Shown: positions 21,995 through 31,300 of the stretch, one piece after another
Layout: each line of letters starts with the position of its first letter
Position numbering within the stretch: position 1 is the stretch's first letter
Assembly: GCA_013152585.1 (NCBI GenBank)
Contig: JAADGC010000120.1
Coordinates: forward strand, 23,324-56,570
Direction: 5' to 3'
Source: Chloroflexota bacterium
Lineage (GTDB): Bacteria > Chloroflexota > Anaerolineae > J102
DNA length: 33,247 nt
Position numbers and translations under genes: made by a program
The notes under the pieces: model-generated
Told to the model about the DNA's origin: nothing
Databases searched by the model: none
What the model saw: the letters and a program-made list of their open reading frames with translations, nothing else

Positions 21995-22786
21995 ATGCCC
22001 CCTTCGACTACGACCGAACTCATTTTTCTTGGTATCGGCGCCATACGCCCTGCCATCCCCGGCGATCATACGGCCCTGCTGATCCGCCACGGTCAGGCGC
22101 ACATCCTGCTGGATGCCGGCCCGGCCATCTTCATGCAGCTCGACCGCGCCGGCATCTCCCCCGATGACGTCAGCCATGTATATTTCAGCCATCAACATGG
22201 AGACCACACCCTGGGCAGCCCCATCTTCATGTTTTATCATCGTCGGCGCACGTATATGGCCGCCCCCCCGGTGCTGGCCGCCTGGGAGAACCTGCTGGAA
22301 GTCGTGTACCCGGGCTTTGCTGAGTCAATCGACGACGAGATGCTCCTCCATCCCCTGTTCCTCCAGCGCAGCCAGCCCCTGCCCGATTTGCCCGACGTGA
22401 CAGCGCGTCTGGCGCCGAACGATCACAGCGGCCTGCCAGCCTATGCTCTGCGTCTGGACTTCGCAGCCACGGAGACTCACCCCAGCTTTAGTCTGGTCTA
22501 CTCGGGCGACACAGCCCCCACCCAAAGCCTCATCGAACTGGCACAAGGCGCCGACCTACTGGTCCATGAGGCGACGTTCGCGGAAACGCTGGGCATGACG
22601 CCTGCTTCTATGCACACCAGCGCCCGTCAGGCCGGGGCCCTTGCCCAGGCGGCCGGCGTGCAAACATTGGCACTCGTACACCGTCTGGCAGGAGAGAGGG
22701 ATGTTTGGATACGGGAAGCCGGGGAACAGTTTGAGGGCCGGGTTTTGGCGCCCTTAGCCGGGGAGAGTCTGGCGCTGTTTGTGTAG
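21995..22786 (+). CDS. Metallo-beta-lactamase-fold hydrolase, RNase Z-like
   Basis: This 263-residue cytoplasmic protein has the MBL-fold HxHxDH motif as FSHQHGDHTLGSP and further metal ligands at NDHSG and YSGDTAPT. A conserved VHEATF and a late THTSARQAGALAQAAG-like helix (here MHTSARQAGAL) with LALVH supply the final His. The order and the short HEATF element are those of the ribonuclease Z/ElaC branch. The length is below that of canonical tRNase Z (about 305), and the exosite arm is not evident, so it may hydrolyse another phosphodiester. The ATG at 21995 has GGGAGAAG eight bases upstream, better placed than the GTG at 21986. It lies behind the terminator of the preceding operon and appears monocistronic. 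Confidence 0.85.
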   Translation: MPPSTTTELIFLGIGAIRPAIPGDHTALLIRHGQAHILLDAGPAIFMQLDRAGISPDDVSHVYFSHQHGDHTLGSPIFMFYHRRRTYMAAPPVLAAWENLLEVVYPGFAESIDDEMLLHPLFLQRSQPLPDLPDVTARLAPNDHSGLPAYALRLDFAATETHPSFSLVYSGDTAPTQSLIELAQGADLLVHEATFAETLGMTPASMHTSARQAGALAQAAGVQTLALVHRLAGERDVWIREAGEQFEGRVLAPLAGESLALFV

Positions 22787-22854
22787 GGCATGAAGTTTTT
22801 CCCAGCACCAAGGCGGGAAGAGGCCTACCGGGAAGAACTCTCTCGCAAAGTCGC

Positions 22855-22920
22855 AAAGCCTTGTGGTTCGACCGCGTCTCAGGGAGCCTCACCGTGACCA
22901 TCGCGAAATCCAAAAGGACC
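22855..22920. repeat. Dispersed intergenic repeat, copy B
   Basis: An uninterrupted copy: AAGCCTTGTGGTTCGACCGC, GTCTCAGGGAGCCTCAC, CGTGACC, CGCGAAATCCAAAAGGACC. It is about three-quarters identical by eye to copy A. It is preceded by TCGCAAAGTCGCAAAG, a block also found just after copy C as GCGCAAAGTCGCGAAG (about 28252-28267). Confidence 0.65.
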
Positions 22921-22989
22921 GTCAAGAAAAACGGGTCACCCCCACTGTTTCGTGTAGTTAAAATAAGTTCATGACCCTACACATCAAAT

Positions 22990-23017
22990 TTTGCCTTGCG
23001 TCAAGATATGCTACAAT
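22990..23017 (+). promoter_or_regulatory. Promoter-like sequence of the zinc-ribbon gene
   Basis: TTTGCC/TTGCCT around 22990-22996 stands 15-16 bases before TACAAT (23012-23017, five of six -10 matches). The gene starts about 50 bases downstream. The -35 element is weak. Confidence 0.4.
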
Positions 23018-23068
23018 ACGAATATTACTCCCCTGCTTTTCCAAATTGGGCTACGGCAAAGGAGGACC

Positions 23069-23776
23069 ATGCGTCCTATCGAATTATTGGCCGCCTTGCA
23101 AACCATCGATATAAAGCTGGACGCGCATCGCAAACGCTATGCCGAGATCCAGGCCGCCCTGAAAACACCGGCTACCCTGCAACAGGCTCAGAACGCCAGG
23201 GATGAAGCCAGAGATAATCTGACACACTGGCGCAAAGAACACAAAAACCGCGAAACCGCGGTCGCAGATCAAATCCGCCGCATTAAGGCCCAAGAACAGC
23301 AATTGTATGGAGGTCGGATCAAGAATGTGCGGGAACAGGTAGCCTTACAAAAAAATGTCGAGTCGTTAAAACGCCATCTCGATGCCCAGGAAGAAGCTGT
23401 GCTGGAAGCAATGATTGAACTGGATTCGGCCGAAACGACCTTTGCTACGACCGGAGAACAGTTAAGTAAGCACCAGGCGAGTTGGGCACAGAAGGAAGCT
23501 GAATTGCTGGCGGAAAAGGCAACGCTCATCGCCGCAGCCCGCAAACTAAAAACCAAACGCACCCAGGTGATCTCTCATATCCCGGCGTCACCTCTGAAGC
23601 GCTATGAAGCCTTACGCAATAGCAAACAGGGGGTCGCCGTAGCTACATTGAACAGAAACAGTTGTAGTGGTTGTGGGGCAACTCTGCCCACCGCCCTTCA
23701 TCAACAACTCTATGGCGACGATCTGGTATCATGCCCTCTGTGCGGCCGCCTGCTCACAGAGCGATTGCCCAGGTGA
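23069..23776 (+). CDS. Coiled-coil C4 zinc-ribbon protein (DUF164 / COG1579 type)
   Basis: A 235-residue protein consists of a long antiparallel coiled coil (about 10-175, rich in Lys, Glu, Gln and Ala) followed by a four-cysteine zinc ribbon: CSGCGATLP and CPLCGRLL near the C-terminus. The segment QLYGGRIKNVREQVALQKNV between helices is typical of the family, whose members are widespread, probably bind nucleic acids or partner proteins, and include chlamydial CdsZ. The ATG at 23069 has GGAGG three bases upstream of the start and begins directly with RPIELLAALQTID. The longer frame from 22991 has no ribosome-binding site and is rejected. It is monocistronic. Confidence 0.87.
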   Translation: MRPIELLAALQTIDIKLDAHRKRYAEIQAALKTPATLQQAQNARDEARDNLTHWRKEHKNRETAVADQIRRIKAQEQQLYGGRIKNVREQVALQKNVESLKRHLDAQEEAVLEAMIELDSAETTFATTGEQLSKHQASWAQKEAELLAEKATLIAAARKLKTKRTQVISHIPASPLKRYEALRNSKQGVAVATLNRNSCSGCGATLPTALHQQLYGDDLVSCPLCGRLLTERLPR

Positions 23777-23787
23777 TTTATAGATAC

Positions 23788-23817
23788 TTGACGAAAGCAT
23801 TTATTCTATTCTAAAAT
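23788..23817 (+). promoter_or_regulatory. Sigma-70-type promoter driving a non-coding leader or small RNA
   Basis: TTGACG (23788-23793) and TAAAAT (23812-23817), five of six matches each, stand 18 bases apart. The predicted start, about 23824, lies inside the palindrome GCGAAGCTTCGC (23821-23832). No open frame of note follows for more than 400 bases. Confidence 0.6.
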
Positions 23818-23820
23818 CTA

Positions 23821-23966
23821 GCGAAGCTTCGCCTCAAACCGCTAAGAAGCAAACGCTGATAACGCGGTCAGATTTTAATACCGAGAAAGAAAAAGAGCCC
23901 TTTGTGATCTGCCTCGGTCGTGAGGCCGCAGCGTAGACCCCGCGGGGTCCTGGCTCTATGAGCCGG
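23821..23966 (+). ncRNA. Structured RNA candidate (small RNA or 5' leader)
   Basis: Consecutive pairing elements are present: the 12-base palindrome GCGAAGCTTCGC (23821-23832); ACCGC/GCGGT around 23838-23870; GCCTC GGTCGT GAGGC (23911-23926); the perfect 14-base palindrome GACCCCGCGGGGTC (23936-23949); and GGCTC TAT GAGCC (23952-23964). Alternative pairings exist: CCGAG at 23881 with CTCGG at 23913, and AGAGCC at 23894 with GGCTCT at 23952. These are the kind of competing helices found in regulatory RNAs. I recognise no known riboswitch consensus. Confidence 0.4.
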
Positions 23967-24263
23967 ATGGATGTGGCCCAAAACTTGACTCATTCGTGCA
24001 AATTTCGAGCTATGAAAGTACCTAGCCAACACGTTACGCGGTGACAAATTGAATAATTAGGAGCTTGCCTGCGTTGGTATAGCTCCATTCTCCCTAAAAT
24101 CGACAATATACCCGTTTTTGCCAATCATCCGTTTTGACACACCTCTCTGTCAAGACTGGTTTATAAATATCTCATGCGACGCAAACAAGGAGGTGCCTAG
24201 CGAAACAATCTCTGCTTCTATAACGACGTTTTTTCTCTTTACCCCACCAAGGAGCTAAGTTTT

Positions 24264-27200
24264 GTGATGAATGGCAAAGTACGTCAATCTCCCATTGTTT
24301 TTGTGGGACTCGCTTTGATGCTGGTTTTCACCATGGCCCTGCTGACGGTGACGGGAGTCTCTAACGCCCAAGTCGCCCAGGTAGAAACCATGGATGGCAC
24401 CAATCCCGGCCCCCAGCTCTGGCGGGTGCAGGAGTCCAATGCTTATGTCTATACACCCAGCATGAGCACCAATTACTGGGCCAGCCTGCGCATGCCAAGT
24501 GCTAATGTTGTCATCGACTGGCTGAAAGAGAGCGGGGCAGTATCACTGAATGCGACCGAGGCCGAACAGAAAGCCGCAGCCATCAATTGGTACAAAAGTT
24601 TTCTGAAAAAGAATTATGTCGGCCCTGATCCGTTAGAATTCCGCAAGTTGATGCAACGTGAAAAGGCTTTGATCTCGGGAGATCCTGCCGCCCAGGCGGC
24701 CACGGAGGAATTCTTCCCGCCTTCCCCGCGCGATCCCTTGTATGTCGTCGTCGAATTCGCCGGCACCGATACGATCACTCGCCCCTATCCCACCAATCCC
24801 GGTGATCCGGTAGATCCCGGCCCCTGTGTGGACACAGAATTCACCTGGGGTCCGATGATGTTGGGCGAAATGACGCCTCCGGGCCCGCGTGACAATTTCA
24901 CTTTCTTCAAGCCCGACATCGGCATCCCTGATTACGAATCGGTTATCTATGGCGAAGGCCCCGACGCCCCCGGTTACGGTGTGATCGATCACCCCAGTGG
25001 CCAGATCGATTTGACCGGCCTCACCATGCAGAATTACTTCAATGAGATGTCGCGAGGGACCTATCATGCCGGTGGGGGCGTCTTCCCCGAACCCATCCAG
25101 GTCAACCACTCTCATCAATACTATGGCTATGCCGACTACGCCGAAAATGCTGACGGCACCTGTGTCGTCCAGGGCATTCCCGTAGGCCACAACGCCCGCC
25201 AACTCCCACGCGACGTAGTGAATGCGTTGGTAGAACAATATGGCGACACCTACGATTGGAGCCAGCATGATGCTGATGGCGACCATATCATCGATCTCTT
25301 CGGCATCATCCATGCCGGTGGCGATCCGGCGGCTGGCGACAGCGAAGACTTCATCTGGAGCCATAGCTCAGCTTACATCCCCGGCTTCGAAGAGCTGCCA
25401 CAAATCGGCGGTCTCAGCACCCCGGATGATCCCAGTGACGACTACTTCATCTCCGGCTACAACCAGGATCCCGAACAACTGGACCTGGGTGTAATCCAGG
25501 AAGAGTTTGAGCATCAGTTCGGTCTGCCAGACCTCTATTCCACGGATGGCTCCAATTCCAATGCCTGGTGGGGCGCTCACTCCGCCGGCGTGTGGGGCGG
25601 TCCTTTGGGTGCCACCCGCCCGGTCGGCCACAACCTGTGGCAGGACTATATGCTGGGATGGCGCGATCCTGTCGTTGTCAACTACGACGATGCGGCGTTG
25701 GATCTGACGATTGGCCGTGCCCGATACACACCAGAAGGCACCGCCGATGGCTTGATCGTAAAATTGCCGCCGCAGGAAACCAACGTTCCTAACAATGCTG
25801 GCGATGGCATCGGCTGGTGGTCCAATTCCGGCGACTTGATGGACAATGTCGTCACCCGCGATTTCGATCTCACTGCTGCCACGGGCCAGGTTGTGTTCTC
25901 GTTTGATGCCGCCTGGGATATCGAGCAGGACTGGGACTACGGCTACGTTGAGGTCTCCACCGATGGCGGCGCCGCCTGGACATCCCTGCCCGACATGGAC
26001 GGCGTCCTCACTGACACCGATCCCAATGGCAACAACCAGGGCTGGGGCCTCACGGGCACCGATTCCGGCCATCTGAGCTTCGACCTGTCGGCCTATGCCG
26101 GCAGCACTGTGGGCGTACGCCTCCGCTACCTTACCGACCCGGCTGTCTCACAGCCCGGCTGGTGGGTGGACAACCTGTCATTGGATGATGACAGTGGTAA
26201 CCTGTACGCCAACGACCTCGAAACAGACTTCAGCGACTGGACCAACGAAGGGTGGCTTGTGGTACCGTTTGTGCAGAACATCGAACAATACTACACGGTG
26301 GAATGGCGCGATAACAACGGTTTCGACAAATCGCTGGATGATCCTTACTACTTCTACTACAACAACGAAGACGAAAGCGTCGTCAGCCGTTTGCCCTACA
26401 GCACGCCCGGTATGCTGGTCATGTACCGCAACACCGGCCAGGACTTCGACTACGAGATCAGCAGCGATCTGAGTGATTCACCCAGCTACGGGCCCAAATT
26501 CGCTCTGCTGGCCGTCGATTCCCACTTCGAAGCCATGCGCTTCGATACCACCTTCAACAGCTTCCAGGATGGTCTTGTGGGCCTGACTATGAATGGCCGT
26601 GTCAAATCTGGTAATGCTGCTTTCAGCCAGCATCCCACCAACGAAAAAACCGCCATCCTGGGCTTCGACCTCGATCAACCCGGCTCCCCCTACGTCGATC
26701 CTCCCCTGGAAGAAAAGACCTGGCCGGCCATGCCCGGTGAATGGGCTTTCCATGATGCCTGGGGTTACTATCCCGGCTTCTACTATCCTGGCGGCGGTTC
26801 TTCCGTGTACCTACATGACTGGGATGCCAGCCTTGCCATGCCAGCAACGGCAGACTACACCACCCGCGTTACCTGGCCCGACAGTGCGCCCTTCCCGCAA
26901 CTTTACGGTGTGCCCATTGGTCCTGCTGGCTTAGGCACGGGCAACCCCGGCGATGATGGCGTGCAATACGGCGTCCATGTCGAGATACTGAACGAGGCCG
27001 AAGACCAGGCGACCATTCGTTTCTGGAATGCGATGTACGATATGGATCTGGCGGCAACGGCTTACACGGACAAGGCTGTTCCCGGCGACACCGTCGACTT
27101 CCATTTCTTCTTCCGGAACACCGGTACTGCGGCTAACTTCTTTGGCTACTTCCCGTTGCCGGCCGGCGTCACCTATGTGGAAGACAGCGCATTCGGAGGC

Positions 27201-27986
27201 CTCGTGCCTGTGAACGCCCCCATGGCGCAAGCCTTGGCTGCCAAACGGGCCGGGCAAGACCTGATGGCCATGACGGCCACGCAAGCCGCGGACGTGCAGG
27301 GCTTCATCTTCGCGTACAATACTCCCACCAAAGGTGGTGGGCCCATGGGCTACCAGACGGTGTTGAATGATTCTTCTGCCGGCACCCGCATCGCCGGTAC
27401 AGGCACCTTCTTCGACATGGGCTATGGCGGCGATTATCTCTCCGCCTGGAAGACTGTCTCCACCGGTGAGGTAGCTGTGGCCAAGACGATCGAACTGCCG
27501 CTGGTGGCCGACACCTGGATCAATGGCGGCGACGTAGCCACCAATAACAACGGCTTTGCCGCCCTCATTGCCCGCACCACCGGCCTCGACAACGTGCTGC
27601 TGGCCTTCGACCGCAGCATGTTGCCCGTAGGAACACAGATCGTCGATGCTACCCTGACAGCCAACATCGCCGGACAATCAGGTCAATTCGGTAAATCACT
27701 GAACGTGCTCAACGCCGAAGACTTCGATCCGGCCGCTGTCACCTACACAACGGCTCCCAACACCTACAACCCCAGCGCCGCGGTCGCGGTTCCGGATGCC
27801 CCGGGCAGCGTCAGCTTTGACGTCAGCTTCAATGTCACAGCCTGGGATGCAGTGGGTGCGCAAGCCATGAATAACACGGGCTACCTGGCCATCAGCGCCA
27901 GCGGTCCCGCCGGTCGTGTGATCTTCGACAGCATGGAAACCTGGAACGCCACACCCGTGTCGCTGCAGGTGACCTACCTTCCCTGA
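24264..27986 (+). CDS. Secreted immune-inhibitor-A (M6)-like protein with degenerate zinc motif
   Basis: This 1240-residue protein begins with a signal peptide (about 1-36, ending near SNAQV). A propeptide-like region runs to about 140, and a metalloprotease-like domain with DADGDHIIDLFGIIHAG follows. The active-site helix reads IQEEFEHQFGLPDLYS (411-426). Family members normally have HExxH, for example HEFGHDLGLPDLYD; here the first His is Glu413, while Glu414 and His417 remain, so zinc binding is probably altered or lost. Next comes the M6 VEG/jelly-roll-like domain (about 510-660: GWWSNSGDLMDN, DYGYVEVSTDGGAAWTSL, PGWWVDNLSL). A DUF11-like segment and a C-terminal DNRLRE-type beta-sandwich (about 1075-1240, beginning LPLVADTWI) finish the chain. 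GTG 24264 is nine bases behind AAGGAG; ATG 24267 is equally possible. It is probably extracellular or surface-bound. Confidence 0.85.
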   Translation: MMNGKVRQSPIVFVGLALMLVFTMALLTVTGVSNAQVAQVETMDGTNPGPQLWRVQESNAYVYTPSMSTNYWASLRMPSANVVIDWLKESGAVSLNATEAEQKAAAINWYKSFLKKNYVGPDPLEFRKLMQREKALISGDPAAQAATEEFFPPSPRDPLYVVVEFAGTDTITRPYPTNPGDPVDPGPCVDTEFTWGPMMLGEMTPPGPRDNFTFFKPDIGIPDYESVIYGEGPDAPGYGVIDHPSGQIDLTGLTMQNYFNEMSRGTYHAGGGVFPEPIQVNHSHQYYGYADYAENADGTCVVQGIPVGHNARQLPRDVVNALVEQYGDTYDWSQHDADGDHIIDLFGIIHAGGDPAAGDSEDFIWSHSSAYIPGFEELPQIGGLSTPDDPSDDYFISGYNQDPEQLDLGVIQEEFEHQFGLPDLYSTDGSNSNAWWGAHSAGVWGGPLGATRPVGHNLWQDYMLGWRDPVVVNYDDAALDLTIGRARYTPEGTADGLIVKLPPQETNVPNNAGDGIGWWSNSGDLMDNVVTRDFDLTAATGQVVFSFDAAWDIEQDWDYGYVEVSTDGGAAWTSLPDMDGVLTDTDPNGNNQGWGLTGTDSGHLSFDLSAYAGSTVGVRLRYLTDPAVSQPGWWVDNLSLDDDSGNLYANDLETDFSDWTNEGWLVVPFVQNIEQYYTVEWRDNNGFDKSLDDPYYFYYNNEDESVVSRLPYSTPGMLVMYRNTGQDFDYEISSDLSDSPSYGPKFALLAVDSHFEAMRFDTTFNSFQDGLVGLTMNGRVKSGNAAFSQHPTNEKTAILGFDLDQPGSPYVDPPLEEKTWPAMPGEWAFHDAWGYYPGFYYPGGGSSVYLHDWDASLAMPATADYTTRVTWPDSAPFPQLYGVPIGPAGLGTGNPGDDGVQYGVHVEILNEAEDQATIRFWNAMYDMDLAATAYTDKAVPGDTVDFHFFFRNTGTAANFFGYFPLPAGVTYVEDSAFGGLVPVNAPMAQALAAKRAGQDLMAMTATQAADVQGFIFAYNTPTKGGGPMGYQTVLNDSSAGTRIAGTGTFFDMGYGGDYLSAWKTVSTGEVAVAKTIELPLVADTWINGGDVATNNNGFAALIARTTGLDNVLLAFDRSMLPVGTQIVDATLTANIAGQSGQFGKSLNVLNAEDFDPAAVTYTTAPNTYNPSAAVAVPDAPGSVSFDVSFNVTAWDAVGAQAMNNTGYLAISASGPAGRVIFDSMETWNATPVSLQVTYLP

Positions 27987-28050
27987 TCGCCATCAACCAA
28001 CCTTCTCTCAGGGGTGGCATGACAGCATGTCACCTCTGACCACGACCATC

Positions 28051-28082
28051 AAGGCCGGGCCTGCCACAGGCCCGGCCTTTTT
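28051..28082 (+). terminator. Strong intrinsic terminator after the first M6-like gene
   Basis: AAGGCCGGGCCTG (28051-28063) and CAGGCCCGGCCTT (28067-28079) make a perfect 13-bp stem with a CCA loop, followed by a T run to 28082. A weaker imperfect hairpin (GGTGGCATG / CATGTCACC, about 28014-28037) precedes it. Confidence 0.93.
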
Positions 28083-28110
28083 ATCGCTACGGCGAGTGCG
28101 CGGAAAATAT

Positions 28111-28240
28111 TGGCTCAATCGCATCTCAGGGGTCTCACTGTGACCTCCGGGAGGTGGCCAAAAACTCTTTATTAGGGCAAAATTGTCATGGCCACCTCCC
28201 GGAGGTCTGAATAACGTATCCGACGAAATCCAAAAGAACC
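28111..28240. repeat. Dispersed intergenic repeat, copy C, carrying an insert
   Basis: It begins GGCTCAATCGC, ATCTCAGGGGTCTCAC, TGTGACC and ends CGACGAAATCCAAAAGAACC, the same two halves as copies A and B. Here, however, the halves are separated by about 80 bases containing the perfect inverted repeat at 28142-28207. Confidence 0.65.
28142..28207. repeat. Perfect 19-bp inverted repeat element inside copy C
   Basis: GACCTCCGGGAGGTGGCCA (28142-28160) and its exact reverse complement (28189-28207) enclose 28 AT-rich bases. Each arm itself contains a CCTCC/GGAGG hairpin. The whole 66-base unit could fold into a cruciform or mRNA hairpin and resembles a tiny non-autonomous palindromic element. 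Confidence 0.85.
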
Positions 28241-28364
28241 AAAATATTCAGCGCAAAGTCGCGAAGGGCACAACGGGTCTCATCCCGTACCCTTCTGCAT
28301 TGTCCTTACGTCTACTTTTAACGAACACTTGGGTATGCTCCATGTTTGTTAGCGAGGTCCAAAG

Positions 28365-31300
28365 ATGAAATTACCCCAACTTGCTGTTTCTCTGCCATCC
28401 TCTTTTTCCGTGCCCCTGACTGTGCGTACAGTGCTTTTGTGTTTGATATGGGTTTTACTGTTGGCACAGGGTGGGACGACCGCACCAGTCCTGGCGCAGG
28501 GGCCTGGTGGAAGCACGGGCGACGTGCAGCGGTATCTGCGCCCACCCGGCGCCGAGCAGGTGACGGCCCTCTTGCAGGCCGAAGGGCGCCTCGCTGTGGG
28601 GGCATCGGTCCAGGAAAGTGCGCCAGTTGTGCGTGCCTGGTATCAGCAATTCCACAAAGCGCACGACATCGGGCCCGCACCCGCGGCCTGGGCGCGCTTG
28701 CAGGCGCGGGAAACAGCCTTGCTGCATGGCGATGTGCAGGCAATGGGCAGCGATCTCACGCCCGCACCCACCCATATCCTGGGGCTGGTAGTCGCATTCG
28801 GGGGCGAAGATCAGATCGTCCGTCCCTATCCCGACCCAGTGACGGGCGCCTGTGTCGATACGACATTCAACTTCCAGCCGTTAGCCTTGGGGCAAGACCC
28901 GCCTCCCGGCCAGCGCGATAATTTTAGCTTTTACAAAGCCACTATGGGCCCCGACGCCTATGATGCGGTATTGTTCGGTATCGGCCCGGATGCCCCCGGC
29001 TACGGCGTGGTGCGTCCCGACCTGGGCGGCATTGATCTCTCCGGCCTCACCCTGAACAATTATCTATTAGAAATGTCTTCGGGCGCGTATCAGGTGGGAG
29101 GCGGCGTCCTTCCCCAGACGGTGACTCTGCCCCACGCCCCGGAGAGCTACGGCTATGCCCTCTATCAGGCGGACGCTCAGGGCCGGTGTCAGGCCGATCC
29201 GGCCAGCGATGCCGGTTTCATGGCCTTTGCCCAGGATGCAGTGACAGCCATGGCCATAGACTATCCCGATCAGACCTGGAGCCAGTTCGACGCCAATGAC
29301 GATCATGTTGTCGACCTGCTTTTCCTCATCCATGCCGGCTACGGCTGGCAGGATGGCGGCGGCGAAGACCGGCTCAGCGATGGCAGTTCCTCCTTTAGCC
29401 TCAACGGCCTGGCTCAGCCGCAGATCGCCGGCCAGCAGACCCCCAATGATGCCAGCGACGATTATTTTGTCGATAATTTTGCCGTGTTTTCCGAGCAAAC
29501 GGATTTGGGAGCATTTCAGGAGACGTTCGAGCATTATCTGGGCCTCCCTGATCTGTCTACGCTGGACAGCATGAATGCGAACGGCTTTTGGGGATCGTTG
29601 GCTGCCGGGGTCTGGGGCGGACCTTTGGGCGGTGTGCGACCGGCCGGGCACAATCTGTGGCAGGATTGGCTGCTGGGCTGGAAAAACCCGCTGATCATCG
29701 ACTACGATGATCCTGCCCTTGACGTAACGATAGGTCGGCTGCGGCAACAACCTGCGGACACCGTCGATGGCCTCATTATTCTCCTGCCGCCCAAAGAGGT
29801 GGAGGTGCAGAACCGTGCCGGCAGTGGCGGCGGTTGGTGGTCTGGTTCAGAAAACAATCTGGATCACCGTATCTGGCGCGGTTTTGACCTCAGTCAGGTG
29901 GGGGAGCATCCCGTGTTTTCATTCGACGCCTATTGGAATCTGGAAACCGGCTGGGATTATGGCTATGTCGAGGCCTCGAAAGATGGGGGGGCGACGTGGA
30001 CTTCGTTGGCAGATGAGGATGGCCGCCTCACCCGCGACAATCCTCATGGCCTGAACCAGGGCTGGGGCCTGACCGGACAGGGGCAGGGGCGTCTGCATTT
30101 TGATCTTAGTGCTTTCCGCGGCCTGAGCATTCAGTTGCGTTTGCGCTATGTGAGCGACCGCTTCGCCACCGAACCCGGCTGGTGGGTGGATAATCTCTCG
30201 TTGGATGACGAGCAGGGCAATGTGTACAGCGACGAACTGGAGACGATCACGACGGACTGGCACAATAATGGCTGGTTGACCACGCCCTTTGTCAGGCGCA
30301 GCGACCATTATTATCTGGTGGAATGGCGCGATGCCAGTGGCTTTGATCAGACGCTCAACGATCCTTATCAGATTGTGTATCAAGATAAGCTTAACCATGA
30401 AACCAAGGTGAACCGTCTGCCTGCCACCACGCCCGCCCTGATCATCAGCTATCGCGACCTCAGCCAGCCGTTCGACGACGAATTGTTGAGTGATCTGGCG
30501 TCTCCACCCAGCTATGGGCCCAAATATGGCCTGTTGGTGGTCGATGCGCATTTTCAGCCCCAGCGTTTTGATACAACCTCGCCGGCATTTCAGGATGCCT
30601 GGGTGGGGGTGCCGCTCAGTGGCCGGGTGATGCCGGGCGACGCCGGCTTTGGCCTCACGCCCACGCAGGCCTGGACGGCTCGGCTGGGCTGGGATTTCGA
30701 CACGCAGTCATGGAGCGAGACGCCGCTGGAGACGAAATCATGGCCCAGTCAGGCGCCGGTGCCCGCGTTCCACGATTCCCTCAATTACACCCCCGGCTTT
30801 TTCTATCCCGGCACCGGCTCGCTGCTCTATCTGCACGATTGGGATGCCAGCGCCGTGATCCCGGCCCGTGCCGACTATGCCACCCCCATCACCTGGCCCG
30901 ATGATCAGCCTTACCCCGAGCTCTTTGGGGTGGAAGTGGCGCCGGGGCGGTTGCTGGGCACGGGGAACCCCGGCGACGGGGGGGCGCAGTACGGTCTGCA
31001 CATCCAGGTGCTAACCCAAAGCCCGGAGCAAGCCACCGTGCGGGTGTGGAATGCCATGCACGAGGTGGCGGGCGCGGCCTCGGCCAGCCCCGCTTCTGCC
31101 CACGTGGGGGAGCGGGTGACGCTGGCCTTCAGCGCCCGGAATGTGGGCACGGCTGCTGATTTCTTCGCTTTTGCGCCCTTGCCCGCGGGCGTGCGTTATG
31201 TGCCGGACAGCGTCAGCGGCGACCTTTTCCCCGTGGGTCTGCCCACAGCGCAACTGCTGGCCAACTGGCAGGCCGCGGAGAGTGCGACCCTCACGGCTGC

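Larger units (their letters stand above)
23777..24263 (+). other. Long non-coding region with promoter and structured RNA candidate
   Basis: No gene is visible in these 487 bases. The region has its own promoter (23788-23817), a run of hairpins (23821-23966), and near the downstream gene a TTGACA (24134-24139) / TGTCAA (24148-24153) inverted repeat followed by TATAAA (24162-24167). The spacing between TTGACA and TATAAA is 22 bases, too long for an ordinary promoter, so the inverted repeat is better read as a possible operator. AAGGAGG at about 24187 has no start codon behind it. Confidence 0.5.
28083..28364. other. Intergenic region between the two M6-like genes
   Basis: After the terminator this space is filled by repeat copy C with its palindromic insert, and by a trailing block resembling the sequence before copy B (GCGCAAAGTCGCGAAGGGCAC at about 28252). 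No promoter for the second M6-like gene could be chosen with confidence. The gene's ribosome-binding site is GAGG, seven bases before the ATG. Confidence 0.45.

Noticed and set aside
24134-24167. Promoter made of TTGACA and TATAAA before the first M6-like gene
   Set aside because: The spacer would be 22 bases, outside the working range; TTGACA is better explained as one half of an inverted repeat with TGTCAA.
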